From contig NZ_WVHT01000001.1 in assembly GCF_009834875.1 (NCBI RefSeq), positions 124,001-188,000 of the forward strand: a stretch of DNA of 64,000 nt, in the 5' to 3' direction. Below the pieces are notes generated by a model. The model was not told the DNA's origin. It made no database searches and worked only from the letters and a program-made list of their open reading frames with translations. Source of the stretch: Hufsiella arboris (GTDB taxonomy: Bacteria; Bacteroidota; Bacteroidia; Sphingobacteriales; Sphingobacteriaceae). A program made the translations under genes and the position numbers. This document shows positions 54,002-63,133 of this stretch, one piece after another (position 1 is the first letter of the stretch; every line of letters starts with the position of its first letter).

Positions 54002-54772
54002 TTACCTGCCCATCCAACCACCATCTACGGTGATGATTGTTCCGTTAACGTAATCCGATGCCTTTGAGGCCAGGAAAATAGTTATGCCTTTAAAGTCCTC
54101 CGGCTCACCCCAGCGCCCGGCCGGGATCCGGTCAAGGATCGATTTACTGCGAACCGCATCAGCACGTAAAGCTTCGGTATTATCCGTCGCTATATAACCT
54201 GGTGCAATGGCATTTACGTTAATACCTTTTGCGGCCCATTCGTTTGAAAAAGCCTTAACCAAACTCCCTATAGCGCCTTTGCTGGCAGCATAACCAGGAA
54301 CATTGATCCCGCCTTGAAATGTTAACAGCGAAGCCGTAAAAATGACCTTTCCGGAACCCTGTTCGATCATCCGTTTACCGATTTCCCGGGTGATGATAAA
54401 CTGGCTGTTCAGATTGATATTGATCACCTTGTCCCAGTATTCGTCGCTGTGTTCGGCAGCCGGCGCGCGCATAATAGTTCCCGCATTATTAACCAAAATA
54501 TCGATCCGGGCATTCTCAGCGAGTACTTTTTCGAGAAAGCTTTTCACCGATTCGCGATCGTTTAAATCACTCTGGTATGCTTTAAAATTGCGGCCCAACG
54601 CTTTCACTTCATTCTCCGTTTCACTTCCGCTGGTAGCGATAGACGAAGACACCCCTAAAATATTTGCGCCAGCTTCTGCCAGCGCGATAGCCATCGCTTT
54701 GCCTATTCCGCGGTTGCAGCCAGTTACGAGTGCCGTTTTACCGCTTAAGTCAAATAAAGTGTTTATACTCAT
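54002..54772 (-). CDS. kduD: 2-dehydro-3-deoxy-D-gluconate 5-dehydrogenase
   Basis: NADH-dependent SDR that reduces 2,5-diketo-3-deoxygluconate to 2-keto-3-deoxygluconate, the substrate of KdgK. The 256-residue protein has TGCNRGIGKAMAIALAEAGA, NNAGTIMRAPAAEHSDEYW, the catalytic YAASKGA, and the KduD-typical AIAPGYIATDNTEALRAD and IPAGRWGEPEDFKG. It stands 18 bases after the esterase gene and before kduI. Confidence 0.94.
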   Translation of the reverse strand: MSINTLFDLSGKTALVTGCNRGIGKAMAIALAEAGANILGVSSSIATSGSETENEVKALGRNFKAYQSDLNDRESVKSFLEKVLAENARIDILVNNAGTIMRAPAAEHSDEYWDKVININLNSQFIITREIGKRMIEQGSGKVIFTASLLTFQGGINVPGYAASKGAIGSLVKAFSNEWAAKGINVNAIAPGYIATDNTEALRADAVRSKSILDRIPAGRWGEPEDFKGITIFLASKASDYVNGTIITVDGGWMGR

Positions 54773-54790
54773 ATATGTAATATTTCATAT

Positions 54791-56803
54791 TTATAAAAAG
54801 GAAACTCTTTTGCCAGTAACTCTTACGAGTGCCGGCAAATCATAATATTCAAGGGCACCGGGAACAACATAAGCATACAAGTCTTTTTGAACCGGGTTTT
54901 CGATTATGGTCGCATAACTTTTCAAGCTATTTCCAGTTATCGTCAAATTCGTAATGCGCTTATCAAGCGCTGCAGCATGCAACGCGGCGATTGCTGATTT
55001 CCCCGACGCTTTTATCTCAACAGGAAGCTGTTTCAAGCGATTATCGGTCGCTAAGAAATCAAGAATAGTCCGAATATCTGTAACCCGCTGACCCATCAAA
55101 GGTTTTCCGACATGCAGGGCAAGCATCAGGTTTCGATAGTCGGCATTAGAATATTTAGGGTCGTTAAATTCTGGCCTGTCCGCAGTTTCACCCATTCCAC
55201 GCAGGTCGGCCAGAATCACCGCCGTGGATTTTTCGGCATACGAACTGATTAATCCGGCACTGTCAGCCAGTTTACCTTTACCCCGGTCATCCAATACAAT
55301 AACTACCGCTCTTGGCTTGTCAGGAATAACAGCAAGTAATGGTAGTGGAACCTCGTCTTCTTTTCGCAGAATGAACTTCTTCGCTGTATTTCGTTCAATA
55401 AGCACATCGCCGTTTTGCTCAACGGTTACAGGTTTGTCCAGCGTATCAATCCGCAATAATTTAACAAGTTGGTTTCTGAGCTTTGAAGGTGCAGCCAGCT
55501 CTACTTTCTGTTGCAAATTATAAGCGCTATAAAGCTGCCTGTTTCGTTTTGTAAGATTTATTTCGTTTGGAAAGTCTGTTGCAACCTGCCCGGACTTTGT
55601 ACAGTTCAGTTCGCTTTGCTTGTGAATTGCCAGGTTTCCAGGTTCCTTAATCTGAATTGAATCATTACACAACCATTTTCTGAACCAGCTAACCGCTGCT
55701 TCGCGTTTCAGCTTTGATATGCCGTGCCCGTCATCAACAGTAAACAACGAAAGTTTATCATCCTGGTTCATCAATTTATAGACCAGTTGCAGCTCACTAC
55801 ACGTTTCGAGTGTGCTGTTATAATCAATAAAATCATAGCGGCCGGCAAGCACGAGCAAAGGTTTAGGTGCTGCCATAATAAGATAGTCTGCCATTTCAAG
55901 GCGGGCGAAACCTTCGCCTGGAATTTGTGCGCAGCCATCGGCCGGCCCTGATAATTCCAATGTCCGTTCTCGGCTGGCGATATAACTGCAGGGAGCAGCA
56001 ACTTTAACCCGTTTGTCGAAAGCCCAGAAATAGGCTGTTTGCATACCCCCACCCGAGTTACCAAGGCACCCGATACGGTTCTTGTCTACTTCCGGCCGGC
56101 TTTCAAGATAATCCAGACTTCGAACGTTGTCAAACAGCTCATCCTTCGGTGTGCTGTATCCCAGCAAATTCGACGATTCGTTTAAAAGTGTATGTTCTGT
56201 CGTTCCGCCGCGAGTTAAAGCTTTGCCCTTTTCATCGGTAAGCTGGTATCTTTCACCCTGCGAGATCGGATCGACAACTAATACAACAAAACCATTCTTT
56301 GCAAACAAAATGGCGGTTTCCTGATAGGATTCTGTCGCTTTGGATTCTGCTTCATGACCGCAAAACAACAATGCCGCAGGATACTTTCCGTTTCCCTCGG
56401 GGATGTAAAGATTGGCCGTAACATGGTGCTGCGGAAAGCTTTCGTAAATAACCTTTTCAATACGGTACCCATCACTTTTTATGACGCCTGTAATGACAGG
56501 TTCAAGTGATGTTTTCGGAGGCATCTGCCCTAAAATTTCCAGGTATCTTGTTCTGCAGCTATCCTGATAAACTTGCATGAGTTCGGCTGATTGCAAGGCG
56601 ACTGCAAAGTCTGCTCTTCGTTTATCATATTGCCGGTGCATCTTCTGAACCAGGTAGGTGTTCAGTGAATAATCAGCCTTCCAATTCAACACATTATACT
56701 GCTTTTGAGCTGTCGTAAATAAAGGCAGTACACATATCCAAAAGAGCAGTTTGAGTTTGATTCGCGATGCACTCACTGGCACAATCTGATTAGTTTCGGG
56801 CAA
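54791..56803 (-). CDS. Large secreted alpha/beta-hydrolase esterase, acetylxylan- or pectin-esterase type
   Basis: 670 residues with a signal peptide (KLKLLFWICVLPLFTTAQ). The first half is an alpha/beta hydrolase: SFPQHHVTANLYIPEG, ALLFCGHEAESK, NGFVVLVVDPISQGER, nucleophile in GCLGNSGGG (about residue 250), GRYDFIDYN and DDGHGISK for the Asp and His. Residues about 420-670 form a second hydrolase-like domain without an obvious Ser elbow (ADLRGMGETADRPEF). The fold resembles AXE1-type carbohydrate esterases and the pectin methylesterase family CE19, but the exact family is uncertain. First in the kduD-kduI unit, divergent from CE12. Confidence 0.75.
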   Translation of the reverse strand: MPETNQIVPVSASRIKLKLLFWICVLPLFTTAQKQYNVLNWKADYSLNTYLVQKMHRQYDKRRADFAVALQSAELMQVYQDSCRTRYLEILGQMPPKTSLEPVITGVIKSDGYRIEKVIYESFPQHHVTANLYIPEGNGKYPAALLFCGHEAESKATESYQETAILFAKNGFVVLVVDPISQGERYQLTDEKGKALTRGGTTEHTLLNESSNLLGYSTPKDELFDNVRSLDYLESRPEVDKNRIGCLGNSGGGMQTAYFWAFDKRVKVAAPCSYIASRERTLELSGPADGCAQIPGEGFARLEMADYLIMAAPKPLLVLAGRYDFIDYNSTLETCSELQLVYKLMNQDDKLSLFTVDDGHGISKLKREAAVSWFRKWLCNDSIQIKEPGNLAIHKQSELNCTKSGQVATDFPNEINLTKRNRQLYSAYNLQQKVELAAPSKLRNQLVKLLRIDTLDKPVTVEQNGDVLIERNTAKKFILRKEDEVPLPLLAVIPDKPRAVVIVLDDRGKGKLADSAGLISSYAEKSTAVILADLRGMGETADRPEFNDPKYSNADYRNLMLALHVGKPLMGQRVTDIRTILDFLATDNRLKQLPVEIKASGKSAIAALHAAALDKRITNLTITGNSLKSYATIIENPVQKDLYAYVVPGALEYYDLPALVRVTGKRVSFL

Positions 56804-56852
56804 GTGTAGCTATTATTTGCTTCAAAAGACAAAGGACGCTTGTAAAAAACTA

Positions 56853-56887
56853 CGCAAACGTTACCGGAGATGTCGGGAACGTTTGCA
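56853..56887. promoter_or_regulatory. Pectin-locus operator, divergent copy between esterase and CE12
   Basis: Arms GCAAACGTT (56854-56862) and AACGTTTGC (56878-56886) are exact reverse complements, with ACCGGAGATGTCGGG between. The spacer is nine bases longer than at the susC site. It could serve both divergent genes. Confidence 0.75.
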
Positions 56888-56963
56888 CAAATAAATCGCT
56901 TCCAAAATTTGAGTAAAGTTCGTGCGATTTGTAATCTTGTCAATAACCAATTCCAAATCGACG

Positions 56964-57716
56964 ATGAAATTTAAACCTGCAGGAGCGATCTTCCTTTTTA
57001 GTGTTTTATTATTATTCGCATTCAAACCAGAGCCAGGAAAAACAACAGTTTACCTGATCGGCGATTCCACAATGGCCGATAAAGCGGTTTCAACTTATCC
57101 TGAAACTGGCTGGGGAATGCCTTTTAAAATATTTTTCGACTCGACTGTTGTTTTGGACAATCGCGCTAAAAACGGACGAAGTACTAAAACTTTCATCGCC
57201 GAAAAACTCTGGCAGCCGGTTTATGATAATCTCAAAGCAGGTGATTATGTTTTTATACAATTCGGCCATAATGATGAAGTGCCCACGAAAAAAAGCTATA
57301 CTGCACCTGAAGATTTTAGCAAAAACCTGGTTCGCTTTATTGCCGAAACGCGTGAAAAAAAAGCGACTCCCGTTTTGCTAAGTCCCGTTGCGCGCAGGAG
57401 CTTTGATGCAGACGGAAAACTTATCGACACCCACCCGCAATATGCTAACCTGGTTCGCGAGGTAGCAAAAAAGACCGGCGTGGCATTTATCGATCTGGAT
57501 GCTGAAAGCCGTGAGTTGCTTCAAAACTTAGGTGCGGAGAAATCTGAATTTTTGTTCAATCACCTGGCTGCAGGCGAACATCCGAACTACCCGCAGGGAA
57601 AAGAAGATAACACACATTTCAATGAACTCGGCGCCCGTAAAATGGCCGAGATTGTTTTGAAAGATCTTATAAATCTGCATCCCGGTCTGGAAAACCACAT
57701 TGTAAAATGTAAGTAA
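56964..57716 (+). CDS. Rhamnogalacturonan acetylesterase, family CE12
   Basis: About 250 residues from the ATG at 56964, which begins a signal peptide (KFKPAGAIFLFSVLLLFAF); an upstream GTG at 56922 is unlikely. SGNH blocks: VYLIGDSTMAD with the Ser, DNRAKNGRSTKTF, FIQFGHNDE with the Asn, and DNTHFNELGA with the catalytic Asp and His. It removes acetyl groups from rhamnogalacturonan so that other enzymes can act. It is followed six bases later by a pectinesterase. Confidence 0.92.
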   Translation: MKFKPAGAIFLFSVLLLFAFKPEPGKTTVYLIGDSTMADKAVSTYPETGWGMPFKIFFDSTVVLDNRAKNGRSTKTFIAEKLWQPVYDNLKAGDYVFIQFGHNDEVPTKKSYTAPEDFSKNLVRFIAETREKKATPVLLSPVARRSFDADGKLIDTHPQYANLVREVAKKTGVAFIDLDAESRELLQNLGAEKSEFLFNHLAAGEHPNYPQGKEDNTHFNELGARKMAEIVLKDLINLHPGLENHIVKCK

Positions 57717-57721
57717 TCGCT

Positions 57722-58705
57722 ATGAAAATCCTCCCAGCAATATTAATTTATATCTTGTTTTTCAGCGGCACGGTATTCAGCCAGACATCTTACAACTTTC
57801 CGGCTAAGTATACAGTGGCGCAGGATGGTTCGGGTGATTTCAAAACCATTCAGGAAGCGGTTAACGCAGTGAGAGATTTGGCTCAGGTGCAGGTAACGAT
57901 CTTTTTAAAAAATGGTATTTATCACGAAAAGTTAGTGATCCCTTCCTGGAAAACCCACATTTCCCTGGTTGGAGAAGACAAAGAGAAGACGGTTATCACG
58001 AACAACGATTTCTCCGGAAAGAAATACGAAAATGGCAAAGACCCTTACGGGAAGGACTTGATCAGCACTTACACTTCATATACCGTTTTGGTGCAAGGGA
58101 ATGATTTTATCGCCGAAAACCTGACCATTGAAAATACTGCAGGACGCGTGGGCCAGGCAGTTGCCTTGCATGTGGAGGGCGACAGAAGCATTATTAAAAA
58201 TTGCAGACTGCTCAGCAACCAGGATACACTTTATACCGCTACGGGGAACAGCCGGCAATATTATCTTAACTGCTATATTGAAGGTACCACCGACTTTATT
58301 TTTGGAGAAGCAACCGCCGTTTTCCAGTATTGTACGATTAAAAGTCTCATTAATTCATATATCACCGCTGCCGCAACAACGCCATCACAAAAATTTGGCT
58401 ATGTTTTTTTTGATTGCAATCTAATAGCTGATACCTCGGCACATAAAGTATTTCTTGGCCGGCCATGGAGACCTAATGCCAAAACGGTTTTTATACGCTG
58501 TGACAATGGCCAGCATATCCAGCCTGAAGGATGGGATAATTGGCGCGATCCGGAAAATGAAAAAACTGTTTTTTACGCGGAGTATCAAAGCAAGGGGGCG
58601 GGCGTCGCACTCGCTAATCGCGTAAAATGGTCAAAACAATTGAAAAAAAGAGACATCGCTGCTTACACCTTGCCAGCAATATTCAGCGGATGGAATCCAC
58701 GATAA
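57722..58705 (+). CDS. Pectinesterase, family CE8
   Basis: Demethylates pectin, releasing methanol. 327 residues with a signal peptide (ILPAILIYILFFSGTVFS). The beta-helix catalytic residues are in GQAVALHVEGDR, SNQDTLYTAT and GTTDFIFGEATAVF (two aspartates), and LGRPWRPNAK (Arg). The gene sits in an apparent two-gene unit with CE12 and converges on GH43. It is a diverged paralogue of the pectinesterase starting at 61330. Confidence 0.93.
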   Translation: MKILPAILIYILFFSGTVFSQTSYNFPAKYTVAQDGSGDFKTIQEAVNAVRDLAQVQVTIFLKNGIYHEKLVIPSWKTHISLVGEDKEKTVITNNDFSGKKYENGKDPYGKDLISTYTSYTVLVQGNDFIAENLTIENTAGRVGQAVALHVEGDRSIIKNCRLLSNQDTLYTATGNSRQYYLNCYIEGTTDFIFGEATAVFQYCTIKSLINSYITAAATTPSQKFGYVFFDCNLIADTSAHKVFLGRPWRPNAKTVFIRCDNGQHIQPEGWDNWRDPENEKTVFYAEYQSKGAGVALANRVKWSKQLKKRDIAAYTLPAIFSGWNPR

Positions 58706-58710
58706 AATGT

Positions 58711-60342
58711 TTACTTAACCGGCTCAACCCGAAACCAGTCGTAATCCGCGTAACCAGAGTCGTTTGTCTGTGATTCGCGAACACTATAGATGCCCACTTT
58801 AGCACCGATCCACTGGCCGACTTCGGCCTGAAACTCATCGCCGGCATCAGTGAAATCAATTCCGTCATAACTGTAGCTGAATTTACATTTGGCGGCATCT
58901 ATCACCTTTACGCGAAAATAGACGGCGTTTTGCTTTGCTGTTTCAATGATCTTATCTTCCGGCTTTTTTCCTTTCCTCGCATCGTTACACAAAGTAAAAA
59001 CCAGCTGCATTTTATCAGCATTTTTCTTCAGGGATAAACCTGCGTAACTAAAACCCATAACGGTCAAACCAGTGCTTTCATTTACATTTTTAGCGTTCGG
59101 ATGGAAAGTCACCTTAGTGGTTACCGTGAAACTTTCGGCAGGAAATTTTTGAAGAAGCATATTTGGCGACTGCCATAAATTAACTGCACTATCCGGAATT
59201 TTATCGGTGTATAACCGCAGTTTTCCTTCAGCTGTTAGAAATGACCAGGTCGCTTTTGGGTTAGCCATCCATTGCCACTGTAAACCAAGCTGCGGTCCGT
59301 TAAATTCATCGCTCTCGGCAGGATTTACCACCGGATAAGCTTTTCCAACGTTCGGCTTTTTATAGGTCATAACGGGATTACCAATGCCATCGTGATCTGG
59401 ATCTGATCCAATCACCGGCCAGTTGTCTTTCCATGCCATTGGCTGCAAATGAACGATACGGCCATAAGCCTCCTTATCCTGGAAATGCAAAAACCAGTCT
59501 TCGCCTGTTTGAGTAGTAACCCATGCACCCTGATGCGGACCATTGACGCTTGTTTTACCCTGTTCCATCACAACTTTTCGCTCGTAAGGGCCGTAAATGT
59601 TTTTAGACCGGAACACCACTTGCCAGCCGGTCGACACGCCGCCGGCAGGAGCAAAAATGTAGTAAAATCCATTTCGTTTATAAAATTTCGGGCCTTCTAA
59701 TGTCGGATCTTTTTCATGGCCATCAATCACCAGCCGTCCGGCCTCGGTAACTTTTGTGCCTGCCGGGTTCATTCGCTTAACAGCAAGCACACTTTTAATC
59801 CCCGCCCGGCTACCAGCAAATGCGTGTACCAGGTATACTTTCCCGTCATCATCCCATAAAGGGCAAGGATCAATTAATCCTTTGCCGGCTTCCACTAAAA
59901 CCGGTTCGCTCCAGGGACCTTCAGGTTTCGGTGCTTTTACCATGTAAATCCCAAAATCAGGATCGGGATAGTATATGTAAAACTCGTTATTATGGAACCG
60001 CATGGATGGTGCCCAAACACCCGCACCGTGCTGCACTTTCGAATAGTAATCAACCGGCGGTTGTCGTTTTAGGGCATATCCAATGATTGACCAGTTCACC
60101 AGGTCCTTTGAATGCAGGATCGGCAAGCCGGGGATATCTTCAAAGCTGGACGAAACAAGATAAAAATCATCATTAACGCGGATGGCGTCAGGATCGGAAT
60201 AATCGGCGTGTAGAATCGGGTTTTTGTAGGTGCCATTTCCTAAATCAGGTGACCAGACCTTCGATACGTATTGAGCTTGTTGGGCAACTCCAGCCAGTGA
60301 AGAAAAAGCCAGTAAAAAAATCAAAAATCTGTTAAAACGCAT
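58711..60342 (-). CDS. Glycoside hydrolase family 43 protein
   Basis: A 543-residue exported enzyme (signal FLIFLLAFSSLAGVAQ). The five-bladed propeller shows the three carboxylates of GH43: NPILHADYSDPDAIR, LIDPCPLWDDDGKVYLVHAF and PTLEGPKFYKRNGFYYIFAP. Residues about 340-543 form a C-terminal beta-sandwich (SDEFNGPQLGLQWQWMANP), as in beta-xylosidase/arabinofuranosidase types. In a pectin locus it probably removes arabinose, xylose or galactose side chains. It lies one base after the pectinesterase gene on the same strand. Confidence 0.88.
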   Translation of the reverse strand: MRFNRFLIFLLAFSSLAGVAQQAQYVSKVWSPDLGNGTYKNPILHADYSDPDAIRVNDDFYLVSSSFEDIPGLPILHSKDLVNWSIIGYALKRQPPVDYYSKVQHGAGVWAPSMRFHNNEFYIYYPDPDFGIYMVKAPKPEGPWSEPVLVEAGKGLIDPCPLWDDDGKVYLVHAFAGSRAGIKSVLAVKRMNPAGTKVTEAGRLVIDGHEKDPTLEGPKFYKRNGFYYIFAPAGGVSTGWQVVFRSKNIYGPYERKVVMEQGKTSVNGPHQGAWVTTQTGEDWFLHFQDKEAYGRIVHLQPMAWKDNWPVIGSDPDHDGIGNPVMTYKKPNVGKAYPVVNPAESDEFNGPQLGLQWQWMANPKATWSFLTAEGKLRLYTDKIPDSAVNLWQSPNMLLQKFPAESFTVTTKVTFHPNAKNVNESTGLTVMGFSYAGLSLKKNADKMQLVFTLCNDARKGKKPEDKIIETAKQNAVYFRVKVIDAAKCKFSYSYDGIDFTDAGDEFQAEVGQWIGAKVGIYSVRESQTNDSGYADYDWFRVEPVK

Positions 60343-60343
60343 C

Positions 60344-61330
60344 TTAAAAATCTAGTTCCGGTTTCCAACCTCTGAGAATTGCTGTTAGGTTATAATTTGC
60401 AGCTTCACTTTCACTTAGCTGATGAGACCATGCGACCCGTTTGGTTGGATTTGCCCCTTGTCCGGTATTTTTATATTCGGCGAAAAACGCAGTTTTTTCA
60501 TTGCTTTCCTTTCCCCAATTGTTCCAGCCTGATGGCGTTATCATATTGCCTAACTCGCACTTTAAAAACGCGACTTTCGCGAATGGCCTCCACGGACGGC
60601 CAAGATAAAAAGTGTTTTCCGCGGCACTGCCCTTTACCCGGCAATTCATAAATACGTAACCGAATGTCACAGAATCCGGTGTAGAAGCTGCTGTTACATA
60701 GCCGTTGTTTTTGCAGAAAATATCACAATCGTCAAATACCGCAGTCGCCGAACCGAAAATAAAGTCCACAGTTCCTTCGATGTAGCACTTATAAAAATAT
60801 TCGCGGCTACCATAACCATATGTGTAAAGCGTATCCTGAAATCCAAGCATACGGCAGTTTTTGAACACTGTCTTGTCGCCTGCCACCCACAACGCCACAG
60901 CCTGACCTACTGGTCCTGAGCTATTCTCAAATGTAATATTCTCAGCGTTGAAGCCGTCGCCGTAAATATAAACGCTGGACGATCCGGACGTTCCCATCTC
61001 TTCACCGAAACGATTTTTCTTTGAGGCAAAATCGTTGAATGTAATAATCGTTTTGTTTACATCCTCACCGATAAAACTAACATCCTTTTTTGAGCCGGCG
61101 ATAATTAGTTTTTCCTTATAAACTCCGTTTTTAATAAAAATAACAGTCTTTAGTTTCCGGTAGTCGGGCACCGCATTTACCGCTTCCTGGACGGTCTTAT
61201 AGTCGCCGCTGCCGTCCTGCGCTACAACGATATCAGGCTTGACCCGCGTCTTTCCAAACAAATGGTGTATTGGAACGAAACACGTAATCAAGAGGATGAT
61301 AAAAGTAAAAGAATTGTTCCTTACCCGCAT
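60344..61330 (-). CDS. Pectinesterase, family CE8 (second copy)
   Basis: About 328 residues from the Met at 61330, which starts a signal peptide (VRNNSFTFIILLITCFVPIHH); the frame continues 32 codons further upstream without a signal. CE8 motifs: AQDGSGDYKTVQEAVNAVPD, GQAVALWVAGDK, GFQDTLYTYG, GTVDFIFGSATAVF, FYLGRPWRPFAK. It differs throughout from the copy at 57722, so this is an old duplication or separate acquisition. Likely co-transcribed with GH43. Confidence 0.93.
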   Translation of the reverse strand: MRVRNNSFTFIILLITCFVPIHHLFGKTRVKPDIVVAQDGSGDYKTVQEAVNAVPDYRKLKTVIFIKNGVYKEKLIIAGSKKDVSFIGEDVNKTIITFNDFASKKNRFGEEMGTSGSSSVYIYGDGFNAENITFENSSGPVGQAVALWVAGDKTVFKNCRMLGFQDTLYTYGYGSREYFYKCYIEGTVDFIFGSATAVFDDCDIFCKNNGYVTAASTPDSVTFGYVFMNCRVKGSAAENTFYLGRPWRPFAKVAFLKCELGNMITPSGWNNWGKESNEKTAFFAEYKNTGQGANPTKRVAWSHQLSESEAANYNLTAILRGWKPELDF

Positions 61331-61485
61331 ACTTAATGTCTTGTTAACTTTTAAATCTAAGCAAGATGCTGGCTGAAAACTAAGGCCTGAGTTGAAATCC
61401 TTTCTGTAAAGATCTATCCCGGGCAAGATAAAACTTCAGACGTTCATCTCAAGCGCTTAACTGTTTTCAGCCAGCATCTGTTTTT

Positions 61486-63111
61486 TTAGTAAGCCCAACG
61501 GGGATCACCTATGGCTCCTCCGGTTTTGCTCGATGTTCTTAATAGAGACCCTGCAGGAAGCGTAAAGTCATTCGTTGCAGCCACCCATCCCATATTAACG
61601 GTACTATTACCAATGGCAGTTGCCGGCAATGTCAAAGCAGCGCCTGTACCTGCACCACCAGTGGTAAAATTAAACAGATTGTTATTTGCAAAGGTAATCG
61701 TAGCCGCAGTCGCGTTTATAGCAGCCGTTTGTGTTGTTGCCCCGCTTTTGGCCACGTTGCCAACGATCGAATTTTGCATCGTGAACGTAACCGGATTTGC
61801 CTTGGCATCGAGGATCGGATACTTGGTATCTGAGCCAAAATTGTTGAATGTGCACTGGTCGATTAAAATAACCGGACTGATTCCTGTAAGTGTGCTGGTG
61901 CAGTTTATGAATGCACGCCCGATATTGTAAAACGTCGATTTCGTAATTTCCAAACGATTAAAGGCTAGTTTATCGAACGTAAAGAAATCATAAGATCCGC
62001 CATTATCGTACACAACGGTATTGGATATCTTCACAAAATCAATCTTATGACCGCCAAGCGCACCGCGATTAGCCCTGATCATACAATTCAGTGTGTTATG
62101 AATAATGCAATTGTCGACTGTAACGGATGAGAAAGTAGCAGCTTCCGCGTCTGAAGCATTACCGACAAGATTGATAAAATATGAAGAGCTTGCTGGTGCA
62201 GCGCCGTCGAATTCAATGCCGGAAAGGTTTACACCTGCGCCATTACCTTTCAACGTCAGTTCTTTGAAGTTTACCTTGGTGTCTGACGGATTTCCGGACG
62301 TCGATTTCAACGTAATCATTTTTTGAACAATTGGGGTAGCCGCCAGCAGGGAATATGAACCCGGCATCAAACCTATAACCGCATTGTTTGACGCCGTTGA
62401 AATAGCCGCTGCAATGTCGTCACCAGGTTTTAAGATAACGGAATAAGTTGTTGCGGCAATCGTTGTAAACGTAAGAATACCTTTGCTTTTCGTTCCAGCG
62501 AAAATTTCAGCTTTATAGGTAGTGGCTGCCGCAAGCCCAGAGAATACTTTCATCCCGGCAGAATTGTCTGCCTCGGATAAATCAACTTTGGTTGCAGCAC
62601 CCGAAGCTGGCGTAAAAACAACCGAATTTACACCCGTTGTTTTTTTCCATCGAAGTGTCACCGCTGTCTCTTTCACTTCCAGATCACGAACGGGCAAAAA
62701 TATCTGAACTCCCTGTATCGTAAATGCTGAGCTTACCAGCCATTTGGAATCAAGATCGCTGGCCGTGCCTTTTGTTTGTACACGGGCATAATATTTCGTC
62801 CGTGATGGAATGCTGTCATCGGTTATTACTACGCCGGTGGTATCAGTCAGGTAACGGCGTTCTACTGTATTGAATAGGGAATCTTTCGAAATTTGCACAG
62901 AGTACTTCACAGTACCGGTGGTATAAAGCGCCCGCTGCCATTCCAGCTTAACGCTTGTTTCACTACTTGTTGCCTTCACTGTTCCGACTGGCGTGAACTG
63001 CCTCAATGGGCCGCCATCTGTCGACTGATCTGCTTTTTCACAGCATTGCAGAATGATCATGCTCAATAAAGCAGCTGTGATAAGTTTCAGGTTATGTTTG
63101 AATAGTTTCAT
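61486..63111 (-). CDS. Surface lipoprotein with fibronectin-like and beta-helix domains (DUF4957/DUF5123 type)
   Basis: About 541 residues from the Met at 63111, followed by a lipoprotein signal (LKLITAALLSMIILQC). Two fibronectin-III-like domains come first (VKLEWQRALYTTGTVKYSVQ; VTLRWKKTTGVNSVVF). A right-handed parallel beta-helix of the DUF4957/DUF5123 type follows (LTLKGNGAGVNLSGIEFDG; VDNCIIHNTLNCMIRANRG; FTMQNSIVGNVAKSG). Such proteins accompany SusC/SusD in pectin loci and probably bind polygalacturonan at the cell surface; no lyase site was recognised. It starts 23 bases after the second SusD. Confidence 0.78.
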   Translation of the reverse strand: MKLFKHNLKLITAALLSMIILQCCEKADQSTDGGPLRQFTPVGTVKATSSETSVKLEWQRALYTTGTVKYSVQISKDSLFNTVERRYLTDTTGVVITDDSIPSRTKYYARVQTKGTASDLDSKWLVSSAFTIQGVQIFLPVRDLEVKETAVTLRWKKTTGVNSVVFTPASGAATKVDLSEADNSAGMKVFSGLAAATTYKAEIFAGTKSKGILTFTTIAATTYSVILKPGDDIAAAISTASNNAVIGLMPGSYSLLAATPIVQKMITLKSTSGNPSDTKVNFKELTLKGNGAGVNLSGIEFDGAAPASSSYFINLVGNASDAEAATFSSVTVDNCIIHNTLNCMIRANRGALGGHKIDFVKISNTVVYDNGGSYDFFTFDKLAFNRLEITKSTFYNIGRAFINCTSTLTGISPVILIDQCTFNNFGSDTKYPILDAKANPVTFTMQNSIVGNVAKSGATTQTAAINATAATITFANNNLFNFTTGGAGTGAALTLPATAIGNSTVNMGWVAATNDFTLPAGSLLRTSSKTGGAIGDPRWAY

Positions 63112-63133
63112 TTTACTGATCTGCGTTAATCGG

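Noticed and set aside
54342-54845. 167-codon plus-strand frame opposite kduD
   Set aside because: Antisense shadow of kduD; no family resemblance.
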